Source: Neoceratodus forsteri (lineage: Eukaryota; Chordata; Ceratodontiformes; Ceratodontidae). From it: a stretch of 64,000 nucleotides of DNA. How positions within the stretch are numbered: position 1 is the first letter of the stretch; each line of letters starts with the position of its first letter. This document shows, in pieces, positions 22,481 through 33,724 of this stretch. Where the stretch lies: contig CM057456.1 of NCBI GenBank assembly GCA_016271365.2, positions 1,392,787,501 to 1,392,851,500 on the forward strand. Direction: 5' to 3'. A program made the position numbers and the translations under genes. The notes under the pieces were generated by a model, which saw only the letters and a list, made by a program, of their open reading frames with translations, made no database searches and had not been told where the DNA came from.

Positions 22481-24229
22481 AAGGCAGCTGAGGAGGGCAT
22501 ATTTGGTCCCCGTCGTAATGCCCTGCCACCTGAGACCTTGACCTATAGCTCTGTGTTGAAGGGAAGGGTGCAGGATTGGAGATGGTGTAGGCCCAAGTAA
22601 GCACATAGTTTCTCTAAAACATACATGGTGTGGCCTTGCCTGGCACTCCAGTGACTCTCAGCAAACTGCACTCAGTGAGTGGTCTCTAAATACTCTGCAC
22701 GGGATACTGGAATCCCAGAGCTACGTTGAGTTTTATTTGGCCTTGTTGGGTTGTGTTCAGCTGACTTTATGTGAGAACATTGACTGTGATGCATGTTTTG
22801 GGCTAAGTTACAAAGCCTGATGATGTCCTGCAAAGGGCAGTGTGACTCGACAATAACCAAGAGAAGTGTATGTTAAATTATAAATACCCCACACACCTAA
22901 AAGTAATCCTAGACATTGCAAGGGATCCACCTACAATGGGGGTAGCTCAGTTTTCTGGGAAGAGGAGGCCCAAGAAGGCAGCTGTCATGCTTGAAGGTTC
23001 GAACAGGAGGGCATATGGGAAGGCTGTTGTACATCATACTTCCGGGACAGGCACATGCCCAGAAAGAATGCTGCATCTGTGTGAACATCCTTCCCCCTCC
23101 CCCACCCCCGAGCCCTGAGCGAGACTTGAACTGCGTGTTCTACAGCTATTTGGGACAAATATGCTGTGATGCAGTAAATTTTGGTGGTGACATGAGGAAC
23201 TGAATGAGATGTGACTGGGAAAGGCAAAGGGAGAGACTGGTATAACCTGTGATCCCTGAAGGCCTGAGTTGCAGTATGGCTCTTCTAGATCATATGTATC
23301 TGTGAATGAGAAGGTTGTGTGACGCAGTGCCCTGCAGGGTTCTTACGGTTGGTCCAGTCCCCAATAAAAGTAAAAAATGTTTGTAGCAGAAGTGGTTTCT
23401 TGTCTTTTCTTCTGGTTAAAAAGCTGATTACATCTGGGGAACCTCAATCAATGGGCACTTGTTCCACAACCCAAGGCACCTTGTTATCACAGCTGACAGG
23501 TAAGATTGAATCTTTTTGTAAGATCCAAAGGTGCTGTGGGACCAGTGATGGAGTTCTGAAAGACATCCAGATTGGTCATCTGCTGGCTACTAGTCGCAGC
23601 CCATGATGGCCCACCAAATGATGTCAGTGGCCTGAAGTGGAAAGTGCCCTGAAATGGCCATCAAGTACAGTATTACAGGAGAGGGGATTGCATGTGAGTT
23701 ATAATCCCCAGTTATGGTTTATAGGTTTACATTTTACTACAGGGTCTTCAGGGATTTTACTTGTAAACAGGGGTTTTGTAAATGCATTATAAAGCTGTAA
23801 GGAGATTGGATGTGTGCTTCTTGCGCAATTTATTCTGCACTAACAAAAAAGTGACTGTTGTAGGAAAGGAAAGTAATTTAGTAGGCTAGCCACCAGAGAT
23901 GGTTCAGGGGATGGACAGGGAAAGACTGTATCTGGGAGGGGTGGGACTAGAAAAGGGTATGCTTTGGGGGTGGGGGGGATTTGGTAAATGGGAATATAGC
24001 ATTAAATGGGAGGGTATAGTATTGTATTGATGGATGAACTTGCCATTTGCTGGTGGGACGGGGTAAGGGACTGTGGGGTTGATATGTTGGTATTGTGTTA
24101 TGTCCGTCTGTCCTGTTTTCACAATGTATTAAAGTGTGGTGTAGACGCCGGTGGTCAAGGTGGTATACAAAGCATCAAGACATCTCTGGAACCCAGGAGA
24201 ATGGTGAGTGGGCATGGAAGTTTAATGTA
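22481..24229. other. Spacer between L1-like ORF1 and ORF2 homologies
   Basis: About 1.7 kb holds no recognisable gene. 23880-24200 is G-rich on the plus strand (runs such as GGGGGTGGGGGGGATTTGG), as is common between the two ORFs of L1-like elements. 22600-23880 resembles nothing I can name and could be an older insertion or unrelated intron, in which case ORF1 and ORF2 come from different copies. Confidence 0.4.
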
Positions 24230-24690
24230 AATACTGGTCAGTATGGGTGATGGACACCTTGGAATGTGAAAGGGGTTTCAAACCTTATTAAGAGGAAAAA
24301 AATTGCTTTTATGCCTTAAGCGGCTCAACGCCCAAATTATATGTCTACTGGAGACACACTTGGTTAGGAAGGAAGTGGATAAACTAGTAGGAAGATGGAT
24401 AGGACAAGGATGCCACACCTTGTTTAATTCCCACCGCAGGGGACTCTTCACTTTGTTTCACTGCATTTTGTCTTTTAAGGCTGAGTGGGATACTTGAAGA
24501 CGAGGAACAAGGGAGATATTTATTTGTACACAGAATACTATGCAGAGAGAAGGTTACAATGAGTAACATCTATGCACCGACTGAGTATGACCCTATCTGA
24601 TATCAAGACCTGGCAGACCTGATTATAAGGGAGAGCTTCCCAAGGTTAGTTTTAATGGGAGATGTTAATGTGGATGTGCAAAGCGCATAG
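24230..24690 (+). pseudogene. L1-like ORF2 endonuclease part
   Basis: WNVKGVSN at about 24260 and RLNAQIICLLETHL at about 24325-24365 match the start of an L1-type endonuclease, including the catalytic Glu in the ETH motif. After a frameshift, MSNIYAPTE (about 24559-24585) and LVLMGDVNVD (near 24650-24675) match the NIYAPN and GDFN blocks. This enzyme nicks target DNA for target-primed reverse transcription. The C-terminal half of the domain is absent here, and the reading stops near 24690. Confidence 0.78.
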
Positions 24691-25094
24691 GAACAAAGTG
24701 ACCACTCACCAACTTTTATGTTAAGGTATAAGACGTTTATTGCATGCCATGTAAACACCCCAAAGCCCATCATCGTTTCGGGGTGTCCACAATACCCCTT
24801 CTTCAGGGTGGCAGGTGGTGGTTCTTATGGTTCACTCTTCACTCCTCAGTATCTTGTACAAATTTCAAGTATTCTTTGGTTCATACTTATAATTCCATGT
24901 TTATTTTTCCTGACTCCTCTAATTCCACATTAGTAAGAATGGCAAACTTCCCCAGTGGGCTTCAGCTGCATAAAGAGGGCATAGGAACAAGTAATTATGT
25001 ATGTCTGCATTCTCTGTCGTATGTTTTTTTATTTATTATACTATTTTTGAGTTTTTCTGAAATAGTCATATTCAAAAAAAAACTAGGGGGTAGG
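24691..25094. other. Non-homologous block inside the L1-like ORF2
   Basis: These 400 bp replace the endonuclease end and the N-terminal RT of ORF2. There is no coding homology. The block may be a small insertion combined with a deletion; clear terminal repeats were not found. Confidence 0.4.
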
Positions 25095-25531
25095 GGAAGG
25101 CATGTTTGGAATTAATATGTTTGCTGTATGTAATGCCTGCAGCAGCAGTTTCTACAAAGTGGGAGGTGTGCAAAATGTTATTTGCAAAGAAGGATGCGGA
25201 AGGGGTGTCCCCTTTCTCCATTACAGTTCTCCTTAACTATTGTACCATTGGCGGTGGCTATACAGGCCAACTTAAACATACATGGAATTATATTTAGTGG
25301 GGGGCGGGGTCTGCTACAAAATATCCCTGTACACAGACAGTATTCTGTTACACTGCACAGACCCTGAGAGTTCCTTGCCTGAGATTAAGAGGATAATTGA
25401 AGAGTTCTTGTCCTTCTCAGGATATAAAATGAATTATCCTAAACCAGAGTTCCTCTGGATAGGCCAGCGGAGAATTCCGGCTGTGGTTCTTGCCTCCCTG
25501 TATCAGATAGTGAAGGATGGTAGTACGTACC
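25095..25531 (+). pseudogene. L1-like ORF2 reverse transcriptase part
   Basis: FGINMFA at about 25098 resumes the RT. It is followed by GCPLSPLQFSLTIVPLAVAI (25195-25255), the standard GxPLSPxLF...PLA motif. The next block, where YADD is expected, reads as an eroded YTDS (about 25330-25345). FSGYKMNYPKPEFLW comes after it. The frame runs into the Gmr1-like LTR at 25532 and continues at 36241 with LSIRVSR, so the domain is split by that insertion. Confidence 0.82.
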
Positions 25532-25728
25532 TGTCGTCGAGGCACAGGTCAGGAAGCATAGGGAAAAGCCAAGAGCAGTTGTCAAATTCACCAAAACTTT
25601 ATTTATAGTAGCAGTAATATAGAAAAATAAACGTGTTCATAATAACTATGTACAGAAGCAAAATCAAATAAAATATTTCTTGTAATCTCCATAACAAATG
25701 GGACAGAGTCTTATTCAACCCTGTCACA
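25532..25728 (-). repeat. LTR of the Gmr1-like element (3' LTR)
   Basis: The 197-bp repeat is TGTCG...GTCACA on the plus strand and matches 36049-36240. It carries the shared block AGGCACAGGTCAGGAAGCAT. On the coding strand it begins TGTGACAG and ends in CA. Confidence 0.93.
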
Positions 25729-25732
25729 TATA

Positions 25733-25743
25733 CCCTCCTCCTT
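25733..25743 (-). promoter_or_regulatory. Polypurine tract candidate of the Gmr1-like element
   Basis: On the minus strand AAGGAGGAGGG lies four bases before the 3' LTR, the expected place for the primer of plus-strand DNA synthesis. Confidence 0.6.
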
Positions 25744-25984
25744 AAGAGGGAACCTGTTTTATCAAACAGGTTTCCAAAACTTTTTATTAATTCTCTAACA
25801 ACAATTTCTACTTTCAGAAATTAAGCACATTTGCATCCATTTTTTTAACAGTACAGCAAAAAGTACAGTTCAGACCCATACATTTTTTTTCCTCAACCTT
25901 CAGAACCCGCAAATTCCTGATCCATATCTTGACAGAAAATCAGCATTGCTATTCTCTTTACCAGATTTGTGAATCACCGAGAAT

Positions 25985-27110
25985 TTAAATGGCTGCAGTG
26001 CCAGGAACCACCTTGTGATTCTGGAATTTTCCTTTCATCTGGTTAAGCCAACAGAGAGGATTGTGATCAGTTACAAGAACAAATTCAATTCCTAGTAAAT
26101 AAAATTTAAGAGACTCCATGGACCACTTTGCTGCTAAACACTCCTTTTCGATAGCGGAGTACCTTTTCTCTCTGTCATGCAATTTCCTACTTATATACAG
26201 AATAGGATGTTTCGTCCCATCTATATTTTGACTTAGGATCGCACCTAGGCTTACCTCAGATGCATCTGTTTGTAACAGAAATAGTTTCTCAAAGTCTAGG
26301 CTTCTTAAAATAGGAGCTGAACATAATGCAGCCTTTATGGCTTGAAAAGCTTCATCACACTCTGGGGTCCATTTCACATTATTTGGGTACCGTGTTTGCA
26401 TTAGTTCAGTAAGGGGAGTAGCTAATTCAGCAAAGTTGGGAACAAATCTCCGGTAACTAAAAATCTAGGCCCAGTGGGCTTACCGGGTCAACAAAATTCA
26501 ATAGATAAATAAATAAATAGCCAGCCAGCCCCAAAAATGACCTGACATGTTTCTTTGTTTTAGGTACAGGGCTATTAGCTACAGCGTCTATTTTAGAAAG
26601 TTCTGGTTTGACTTCTTCATTTCCCGACACACAGACCAAATATCTGGTTTCCTGCATGCCCAGTGCACATTTAGTAGGATTAATACTCAGACCTGCATTT
26701 TTAATAGCTTGGATAACTGCTCGTAGGTGTTCCAGGTGGCTTTCCCAGTCTGGACTGTACACCACAACATCATCCAGGTACGCAGCACAATAACCAGTGT
26801 GAGGGGATAAAATTACATCCATATACTGCTGAATGTAGCTGGCACCATGTAAACCAAACGGCATGGTGGTGAACTGATAGAATCCTATAGGGGTGGCAAA
26901 TGCAGTTTTATCTCTGGATTTTTTAGCTAAAGGTATTTGCCAGTAACCCTTGGTGAGATTGAGGGTACTGATATACTTTGCACTCCCCAGTCTGTCCACC
27001 AAATCATCAATTCTGGGCATAGGATAACTGTCAAATTCTGACACGTGATTGTTTCCTGAAATCAAGGCAGATTCTAACACCCCCTTCTTTTTTGTTTACA
27101 ATTACCATGG
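25985..27110 (-). pseudogene. Gmr1-like reverse transcriptase and RNase H
   Basis: The minus strand gives SYPMPRIDDLVDRLGSAKYI, GYWQIPL, TMPFGLHGA and AAYLDDVVVYS with an intact YLDD inside 26457-27080. It then gives GLAGY, after which a 60-bp foreign stub is inserted. The next frame continues with LQTDASEVSLGAILSQ, EKRYSAIEKECLAAKWSME and VTDHNPL in the RNase H (25985-26401). These are typical Ty3/gypsy RT-RNase H motifs. Apart from the stub the region is one of the better preserved coding stretches here. It lies last in the element, adjacent to the 3' LTR. Confidence 0.9.
26457..26520 (+). mobile_element. About 60-bp retroelement tail inserted in the Gmr1-like RT
   Basis: The stub reads GCCCAGTGGGCTTACCGGG, then CAACAAAATTCAATAG, and ends in (ATAA)n. 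Removing it restores the conserved run from GLAGY to the RRFVPNF-type block of the RT. Its end matches the (TAAA)n-tailed family seen at 13543-13785 and 18985-19027. Confidence 0.65.
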
Positions 27111-27619
27111 AGATGACCAAGCACCTCGACTCTCTATGATACCCAATTCTTTCATTTTTGTTTTCTTAACTTCATCAGCTCTAACGCTTTTGTAACTTGT
27201 ATGATTTTGTTCATAGGATGAGTATTCCTTGCTCCTCTTCCTTGCTCCTCCTCTTTTTGCTTAACTGTTTTTGGTGGTACCAGTACTGTTAAATGTCTTC
27301 AGCACATTACTAATGTCTGTAGTTTGTTCTGAGGTTACATTCACCTTTACAGTATTAGATTTACAGTTTGTTTGATCTGTCATAAGCTACCTCAGTATCT
27401 TCCTTGTCAGTTTCTGGTAAACTAGCAAAGCAGCTTTGGCATTTCAACCCATTTCTTGAGAAGGTTAGCATGGTATATCTTGTAGATTTTTCTGTCAGGT
27501 CTCAACCTCGTAGTTACCAGTGCCATCACGTCTAAAATTTATAGGGTCTCCACTTCTTTAACAGCTTATTTTCTGTTGTGGGTACAGTAGCAAACCTTTC
27601 ACCTGGTTGAAAACATTTT

Positions 27620-28524
27620 CTTGTGCCCCATGGTCACCTCTGTTGGTTTGAGCTCTTCCCGATATTCTGGGTAATTTCAACATATTTGCCAGCTTTTTCT
27701 TAGGCACATATAAGAAGGTCTAGATTGTTTCTGGTGGGCTATCTTCCACATTTCCTTTATCACACCAGTGGCCCTCTTGGCTGCCACCAGCAGCATCAAA
27801 TTATGAGAAACCCTGTTGATGCTGTGTCATTTCTCTGTAAGCAAACTTAGGTGGGCAAGCATGGTCCCAATCTTCCTTCCCTTTTACAAACCTGTTTAAT
27901 ATGCATTTTAGGTTTGGTTGTTCATCAAGACCATCTGCTGATGTTGATGGGGAGGTTCTCTTGATGATACCTGGCAGTCTGTACAGCTCATTAAGCAGTG
28001 CAGCATAGGATACACCCTGATGGGTAATCATTTCTTTAGTATGCCCACCTGCGAAAATGTTGGCAAGCCTGCTCCACTTTTAATATAACAATACGTTGAA
28101 CTACTTCTTGATATTGGTATATGATGATACTACCAGGATAATCTATATCTTGTTTACTTTCCTCTAAAGGACCAACCACATCCATTGCAATTCTCTCTAA
28201 AGGCATCTATCATGGGTAGGCACTTGTCTTTTCAGTGATTTGCGCATTTTTCTGACACTCAGCACAGGAATTGATAGGCAACATCTTCTGAATTTGACCA
28301 GTAAAATCTATACAGCATCTGGGTGGGTCCTCCTGATGATCAGCCATGGGACTATCATGTTCTATCTCAATTTGTTCTATACTTTCTGGTATAACCAGTT
28401 GTTCTGTCTGTTCCTGTGTCTGAGGTTTAACTTCAAACTCTGTACAGTAACCCATTACATTTTTAAACATTGGTCCACCCTTTGGTTTCATCCCCAGCTG
28501 CTTAAAATATTCCTGGAGAAACAT
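27620..28524 (-). pseudogene. Gmr1-like integrase
   Basis: The minus strand shows the zinc-binding end SCAECQKNAQITEKTSAYP (near 28210-28270). A MDVVGPLEES block with the first catalytic Asp follows (about 28150-28185). Further on come the HACPPKFAYREMTQHQQGFS motif at 27801-27870 and PLMLLVAA-like remnants beyond it. This is the DDE integrase. It precedes the RT in the transcript, unlike in the gypsy element at 3804-13542. Frames are broken. The region 27110-27620 between it and the RT is a poorly conserved linker. Confidence 0.8.
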
Positions 28525-29235
28525 TGTTAAGTATTTGAAAAGAAATCACATCTGAATATCAATTTAGTTTCAGCATTTCACATGTAACCCTTTATGTCCA
28601 TCATCATTTGTTACCAGTTCTTCAGGTTGTCTCTTCCTGATTTAGATCTGGAGCGTGCTCAAACCAGTCCAAACAAAATCACTGGTGGAAGTGTCACCAC
28701 CATCTGAAATTTTGCCTGAGCTCTTGTCACAGTGCTGCTGAAACATCAGTTTTTCTTCTTTGATCAACTCATTAAACTCGGAAAGTCACTTCCAATAATC
28801 ACAGGTACAGGTAACTTGAACTACCCCACTTTCATTTGGTGCGCCAACCCTTGGTCAGAGTCACTTGGGTGGTGGGATATTGAGTCTCCTATCGATGCAG
28901 ATGATACCAGTACTTGGTCCTTTTGTCATTTTTTCCTGCACTTAACATGCACTAGGTTTGTCTGTTCCCAAATCAGGGAGTCCTTTTACAGACTTGTTCC
29001 CACCTTCACATCTTTAAGTACTTTTCCCAATTTGCCATGACAAGTCTCAATGCATCTCTTTTTTATTGTGGCAGTTTCTTGCAAATGGCCTGGCTTTTCA
29101 ATTATAGCAGATAACGCTTTACAGATTTTTATCTCACCCAGAATTTAGCGTGGACCCCATTTTTATTGCATGGCTGTTACTCGTTGTTGTGGTATCCATT
29201 GGTGATTTGGTAGTCCTCAGCCAAAGAAACATCCT
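28525..29235 (-). pseudogene. Gmr1-like nucleocapsid and protease region
   Basis: On the minus strand a damaged zinc knuckle (CYN then ARNC) is visible near 29080-29115. The block LPVPVIIGSDFPSLMS at about 28770-28820 matches the PVLLGRDW-type segment near the end of Ty3 proteases. No clean D-S/T-G was found, so the protease is assigned by position and this one motif. The segment is cut on the upstream side by DIRS-C. Confidence 0.5.
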
Positions 29236-29380
29236 TCTAGGATTGTGGATATGTTCATCCACACTCTATTGGCATGTCCCTTTCCTTTGATGATCGCTGA
29301 AGTCTTCAAGCTGGCTCCTCCCACCCACCCGGGTGGTATAATCCTCGGCTGCACCCCATGATGCCAGATCTTCCTTTCTG
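29236..29380 (+). repeat. DIRS-C left inverted terminal repeat
   Basis: It starts TCTAGGATTGTGGATATG and carries CTCCTCCCACCCACCC and GGGTGGTATAATCC. The inverse lies at about 34910-35095. The exact first base is inferred from the joined-end copy in the internal complementary region at 34825-34925. Confidence 0.8.
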
Positions 29381-29503
29381 CTGGAAGATTCAAGTTGCCT
29401 CCTTCGTTCTCCTGCATTTTGTAGGCCCTGGCTTCTAAACCTTAGGTTATTCCGAAACTTCGTCTAGTTCACATTAACGACTGCAACTTCTCTGCTTCAA
29501 TCA

Positions 29504-31830
29504 TGGAAGACAAGTCTTCCCCTGGATTTCACCGGTGTTCATGCTGCCATAAAATGTTGCGCACCGATCCCCATGCGCATGCGTCTACTGCTTGGGTATA
29601 GGCCATGACACCTCGAAGTGCGACTTCTGTCTTGCATTTCACCCTAACATCCTCGACGACCATCTCGCATGCCTGAAGTTGGGGAGGCCGGAAAAACGGA
29701 ACCCTCCAGTGAAATCAAAGGAGGCTCGGTGAGCGGTTTCCACGGCTGCGAGATCCACCAAGCAACTGAAACGTGTGCAAGCCTGCAAGGAGGAAGCGGC
29801 TTGGGCTGCAGAATCTTCCTCTCGGAGCTTCTTTGTTTCACTCAACCTGGGCACCACCTTCTTGGGTTCTTTCCAAGAGTTGTGCCAGTCTCTCCCGACA
29901 AAGAGGGAGGGTCCTGCAGGCACGCACTCCTCTTGGTCCCGTAAGTGGGAAGAGGACCCGGGATCATCTTCTTCTTGGCAAAGACATTGTTAGGATCGGG
30001 AGAGAACTCGGTCCCAGGAATGGGAGTCTCAGCTCCGATTGAGTTCCCTCTTCAGCCGCTGGCTTTTTGGCCTTGCCATCTGGCCAGTTGACCGAAGTGT
30101 CAGTCAAAGAGGTCGAAATAGTCATTGACCCGATTGACCCATTGTCAACGACTCTGGTCGACGATTCTCTCGTTAGGACTCCAGTCCTTTCCTTCCCTGA
30201 TGAGGAGACCCAGCCCACTGGGAATCCTGCTGAGGAAGTGGTCCCTGACCCCGGAAATTAACCGATTCCGCCGGTGTTGCCTGAGCAACCGAATCGGCCC
30301 GTCCAATCTTGGTCAAGGTCGAGAACCCCCTCAACCGAGAGGCCGAGGAAAGGCCACAAGTACTTTCGAAAAGAGGCAATGCCATTGGTCATCCTCATCC
30401 TCCTTGATGAAGAGAGGTCTGGCGGAAACTCTGTTGGCTGACAAGGGACCTCATGTGAGAACAACTGATTTTGTCCGGCACAAACTGACCCCTGCCCTCC
30501 TGGCCGTTACTTGGCTTTTGCCTCCCAGGCTGAAGCTGACTCCTTCGGAGCCGATTAAGTTGGTTCCCCCGCCCGCCGAGCTGGCAAAACCCCTGGTTTG
30601 GCCTATACCGGTCTCTCAACTGATCATGGTGGAACCGCCACCCAAGCAGCCTGTGGGAGGGGTTCCTTCCAAGGGAGATAGACCAGACACCAGGCTTCCC
30701 TGGCATCTTTTGGTCACTACCACCTTTGGCGGGTCGAAGGTGACTTAGGCGGTTGACCGTTGTATCCGGATTCCTCAGATTCGGATGAGACCAGCCTACA
30801 TTCTCATCCTGGGGATTACGAATTGGTAGGCGGGATAGAGATGGAGGAAGGTCCTTCATCTTTTCAGGGCATTCTCTGCCTCATCTCTGAGTCCACAGGG
30901 ATGCCCCTGGAACCTATCCAGAAAAAGTCGGGAGTTCCCTCTCACGGACATCCTCAAGACAGGGGATACCCCAACACAGGCCTTTCTGGTTGCCGAGGCC
31001 ATAGTTGGCCTGGCTGTAGAACTTTGGCAGTGCCCTGCCTCTTGTCCAGCTCTGTCTGCCTGCATGGGCTGCAAGTATGCGGTACTCATGGGGTCCCTTG
31101 CTGGGTTCACAGAGCACCCTTCGGCTGAGAGCCTGGTGACCACCTCTGTGTTCAGGCATACTGGCAGTTCTGCTGACACTGACCAACCTCCCAAGAAGGA
31201 ATCCAAACTCTTGGATCATTCTGCTCGAAAGGTCTATGTGGCCTCATCCTTAGGCCGCCGTCAGGCAAGTTCAGTCATCATCATGGCACACTTCTCCCAT
31301 GCCCTCTTTAAGTCTTTGGACGAAGTCCTCCCACATGTCCCCGCAGACAACGGTCATGCGAGTCCAGGATCAGGGTCAGGCTGTTGCCAAACAACAGCTC
31401 CAGACAGCCCTGGACATTGGGTATGCTTGTGCCTCTTCGATGGCAGCCGCAGTTGCCTCTCGCTGCAGGACTTGGCTGAAACTCTTCTCTTTCCCAGTAG
31501 ATACTCAGCACAAGCTAGCTGATGTGCCTTTCCTGGGCACCAACCTTTTTGGCCCAGGTGTGGCTGGTCACCTTCAGCATATTGAGCAGTCCAATGCCAC
31601 CTTGGACACTACTTCTGCTAAAGGTCCTTCGAGTAAGAAGCAGCAGAAGAAGCCTTTTTGGCACTCTTCCCCTGTGGCACAGCAACCCTCCTTTCAAGGA
31701 GGGTAGCAACAGCAGCAGCAGCAGGCTCAAGCTTGGCACCCCCAGCCCAACCCCGGGCCCTCCCAGGCCTGTAAAGGAGGCTGAGGTTCAGGTCCTGGAT
31801 CCTTCTCCTCCAAGCCTGCTCAGTGATGGG
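29504..31830 (+). pseudogene. DIRS-C ORF1 (gag-like)
   Basis: The ATG at 29504 starts MEDKSSPGFHRC. The Cys/His cluster (29536-29640) matches that of DIRS-B and D but loses one base after DPHA, shifting the frame. Downstream blocks include ESTGMPLEPIQKKSG and FTEHPSAESLVTTSVFRHT. Then comes the conserved core, here PPKKESKLLDHSARKVYVAS (31190-31249), with Lys replacing the usual Asp. A helical segment (KQQLQTALDIG) and QHKLADVPFLG close the domain, and the C-terminal tail is Lys- and Gln-rich, ending in several frames by about 31830. Role is inferred as the structural protein of the element. Confidence 0.72.
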
Positions 31831-31859
31831 GTGGGGGCTGCCACCCCCTCTCCCGTCAT

Positions 31860-33724
31860 GCCAGCTCTGGGTCCTACCGTGAGGGGCCAGCTCCACCACT
31901 TCTTTTCCACCTGGTCCGCTATCACCACGGACAGGTGTGTGTTTTAGAGGTGATCGGTCAGGGACTGCCTCTGGAATTCGAGCAGTACCCTCCAAGCCAA
32001 GCCCGCACACCTCTGGAGGAAAGAGACGACATCGCTCAGCTCCTCCTTAAGGAGGCAGTAGCTCCAGTGGCGGATTCTCCAGCAGACCCAGGCTTTGTCT
32101 CCAGGTACTTCCTGGTGCCCAAGTGGATGGGGGGCTGACACCCCATTCTAGATCTGCATGACCTGAATCAGTATCTCAGGTCACGCACCTTTTGGGTGGT
32201 CACTCTGTCCCAGACCGTACCATCCTTGGAGCGAAACATGTGGTTCTGCTCACTGGATCTGCAGGATGCATTCTTTCATGTCCCAGTCCGTCTCATTGGT
32301 GGCTCCTCCGCTTCAGAGCTGAAGGGACCCTAAACGAGTTCCAAGACATGCCGTTCGGCCTGTCATCAGCCCCATGGGTCTTCACCAAATGCATTGCAGT
32401 GGTGGCAGCCCATCTCAGGCGTCAGGGGGGTCAGAATTTACCCCTACCTTGATGATTGGCTCTTAGCAGGTCCCACCCAGCAGGAGGTGGAGAGGTCCAG
32501 GGATCTGGCCCTCCAGATCTGCTCCCAACTCGGACTCTTGATCAACGAGGCCAAGTCGGAACTTGTGCCTTCCCAGGTGATGTACTTCATTGGGGCAGAG
32601 CTCGTCTCTCGTCAAGCCAGAGCTTGTCTCCTGGCAGACAGGGCGGAGGTTCTCTCCTCCTTTGCCCAATCATTTCCGGTTGGGCAATTATACCCTACCC
32701 GGGACTTTCTGCGCCTTCTGGGTTACATGGTGGCGTGCACCTCCGTTGACCGTTGGGCCCAGTGGCACATGCGCTCCCTCCAATGGGAGCTGGCCACCCA
32801 GTGGATTCAGTGCCATGGTTATTTCGACCAGCTGATCACTGTAACCCTGAAGATGTGGGACGCTCTCCAATGGTGGACCGCCCCAGACCAGTTGCAGGAA
32901 GGGATCCCATCTGTCCACCCCAAGCCGATGGCCGTCCTCACAGCCGATGCCTCTCTCATGGGCTGGGGAGCCCACATGGGGGACAAAAGGGCCCATGGGT
33001 TCTGGGCCCCTGACGAGTCCCGATACCACATCAACCTATTGGAGCTCAGAGCAGTCAGACTGGCACTGTCAGCTTTCACTCCTCAACTCCAGGGTCAAGT
33101 AGTTCAAGTCCAGACAGATAATACCACAACCATGTACTACCTCAACAAACAGGGCGGTATGCACTCTCATCTGCTTTGCAGGGAGGCGCTCCACATCTGG
33201 ACCCTCGTCAGCCGTCTGGAGACGGATCTCCTAGCCATCCATGTGGCAGGAGCCTCAAACCATCTAGCAGATGCTCTCAGCCGCTTAGGCGAGACATCCC
33301 ATGAGTGGTCTCTCCATTCAGAGGTAGCTTACAACCTGTTCTCCCACTGGGTCAAACCGATGGTGGACTTGTTGGCCTCCAGGGACAACACCAAGCTGAG
33401 GCTGTTTCATGCCTGTCCCCCTCAGCAGGGCTCGCTGCAGGGGGATGCTTTTTCAAGGCGTGGACCCCAGGCCTCTTCTATGCCTTCCCTCCATTTCCCT
33501 TGATCCACAAGGTGCTCCTCAAGGTGAGGAGGGACAAGGCGAAGGTGATTCTGGTAGCCCCAGACTGGCCGCACCAGTTCTGGTATCCAGATCTCCTCAG
33601 CCTCAGCTGCAGGCCCCTGGAGTGGCTTCCAGCACACCCAGACCTGATCTCTGTCAGTCAGGGGAAGGTATACCATCCGGACCTTCAATCCCTGCACCTC
33701 ACAGCCTGGTTCCTGAGTGTCTAG
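31860..33724 (+). pseudogene. DIRS-C reverse transcriptase and RNase H
   Basis: RT homology starts near 31935 (GQGLPLEFEQYPPS), with FVSRYFLVPKWMGG ended by a TGA at 32136-32138. ILDLHDLNQYL and SLDLQDAFFH follow. Frameshifts at about 32290-32390 precede a long intact frame, 32394-33503. It contains YPYLDDWLLAG, with the YLDD Asp codons at 32451-32456. It also has the RNase H acidic set (TADAS, LLELR, QTDNT, LADALSR). A frameshift near 33450 moves the conserved tail (FYAFPPFPLIHKVLL, VILVAPDWP) to the frame ending at 33724. Otherwise the palm catalytic site is preserved. Confidence 0.88.

Noticed and set aside
22600..23880. A further named transposon between the L1-like ORFs
   Set aside because: No terminal repeats, coding motifs or tail could be supported by eye.
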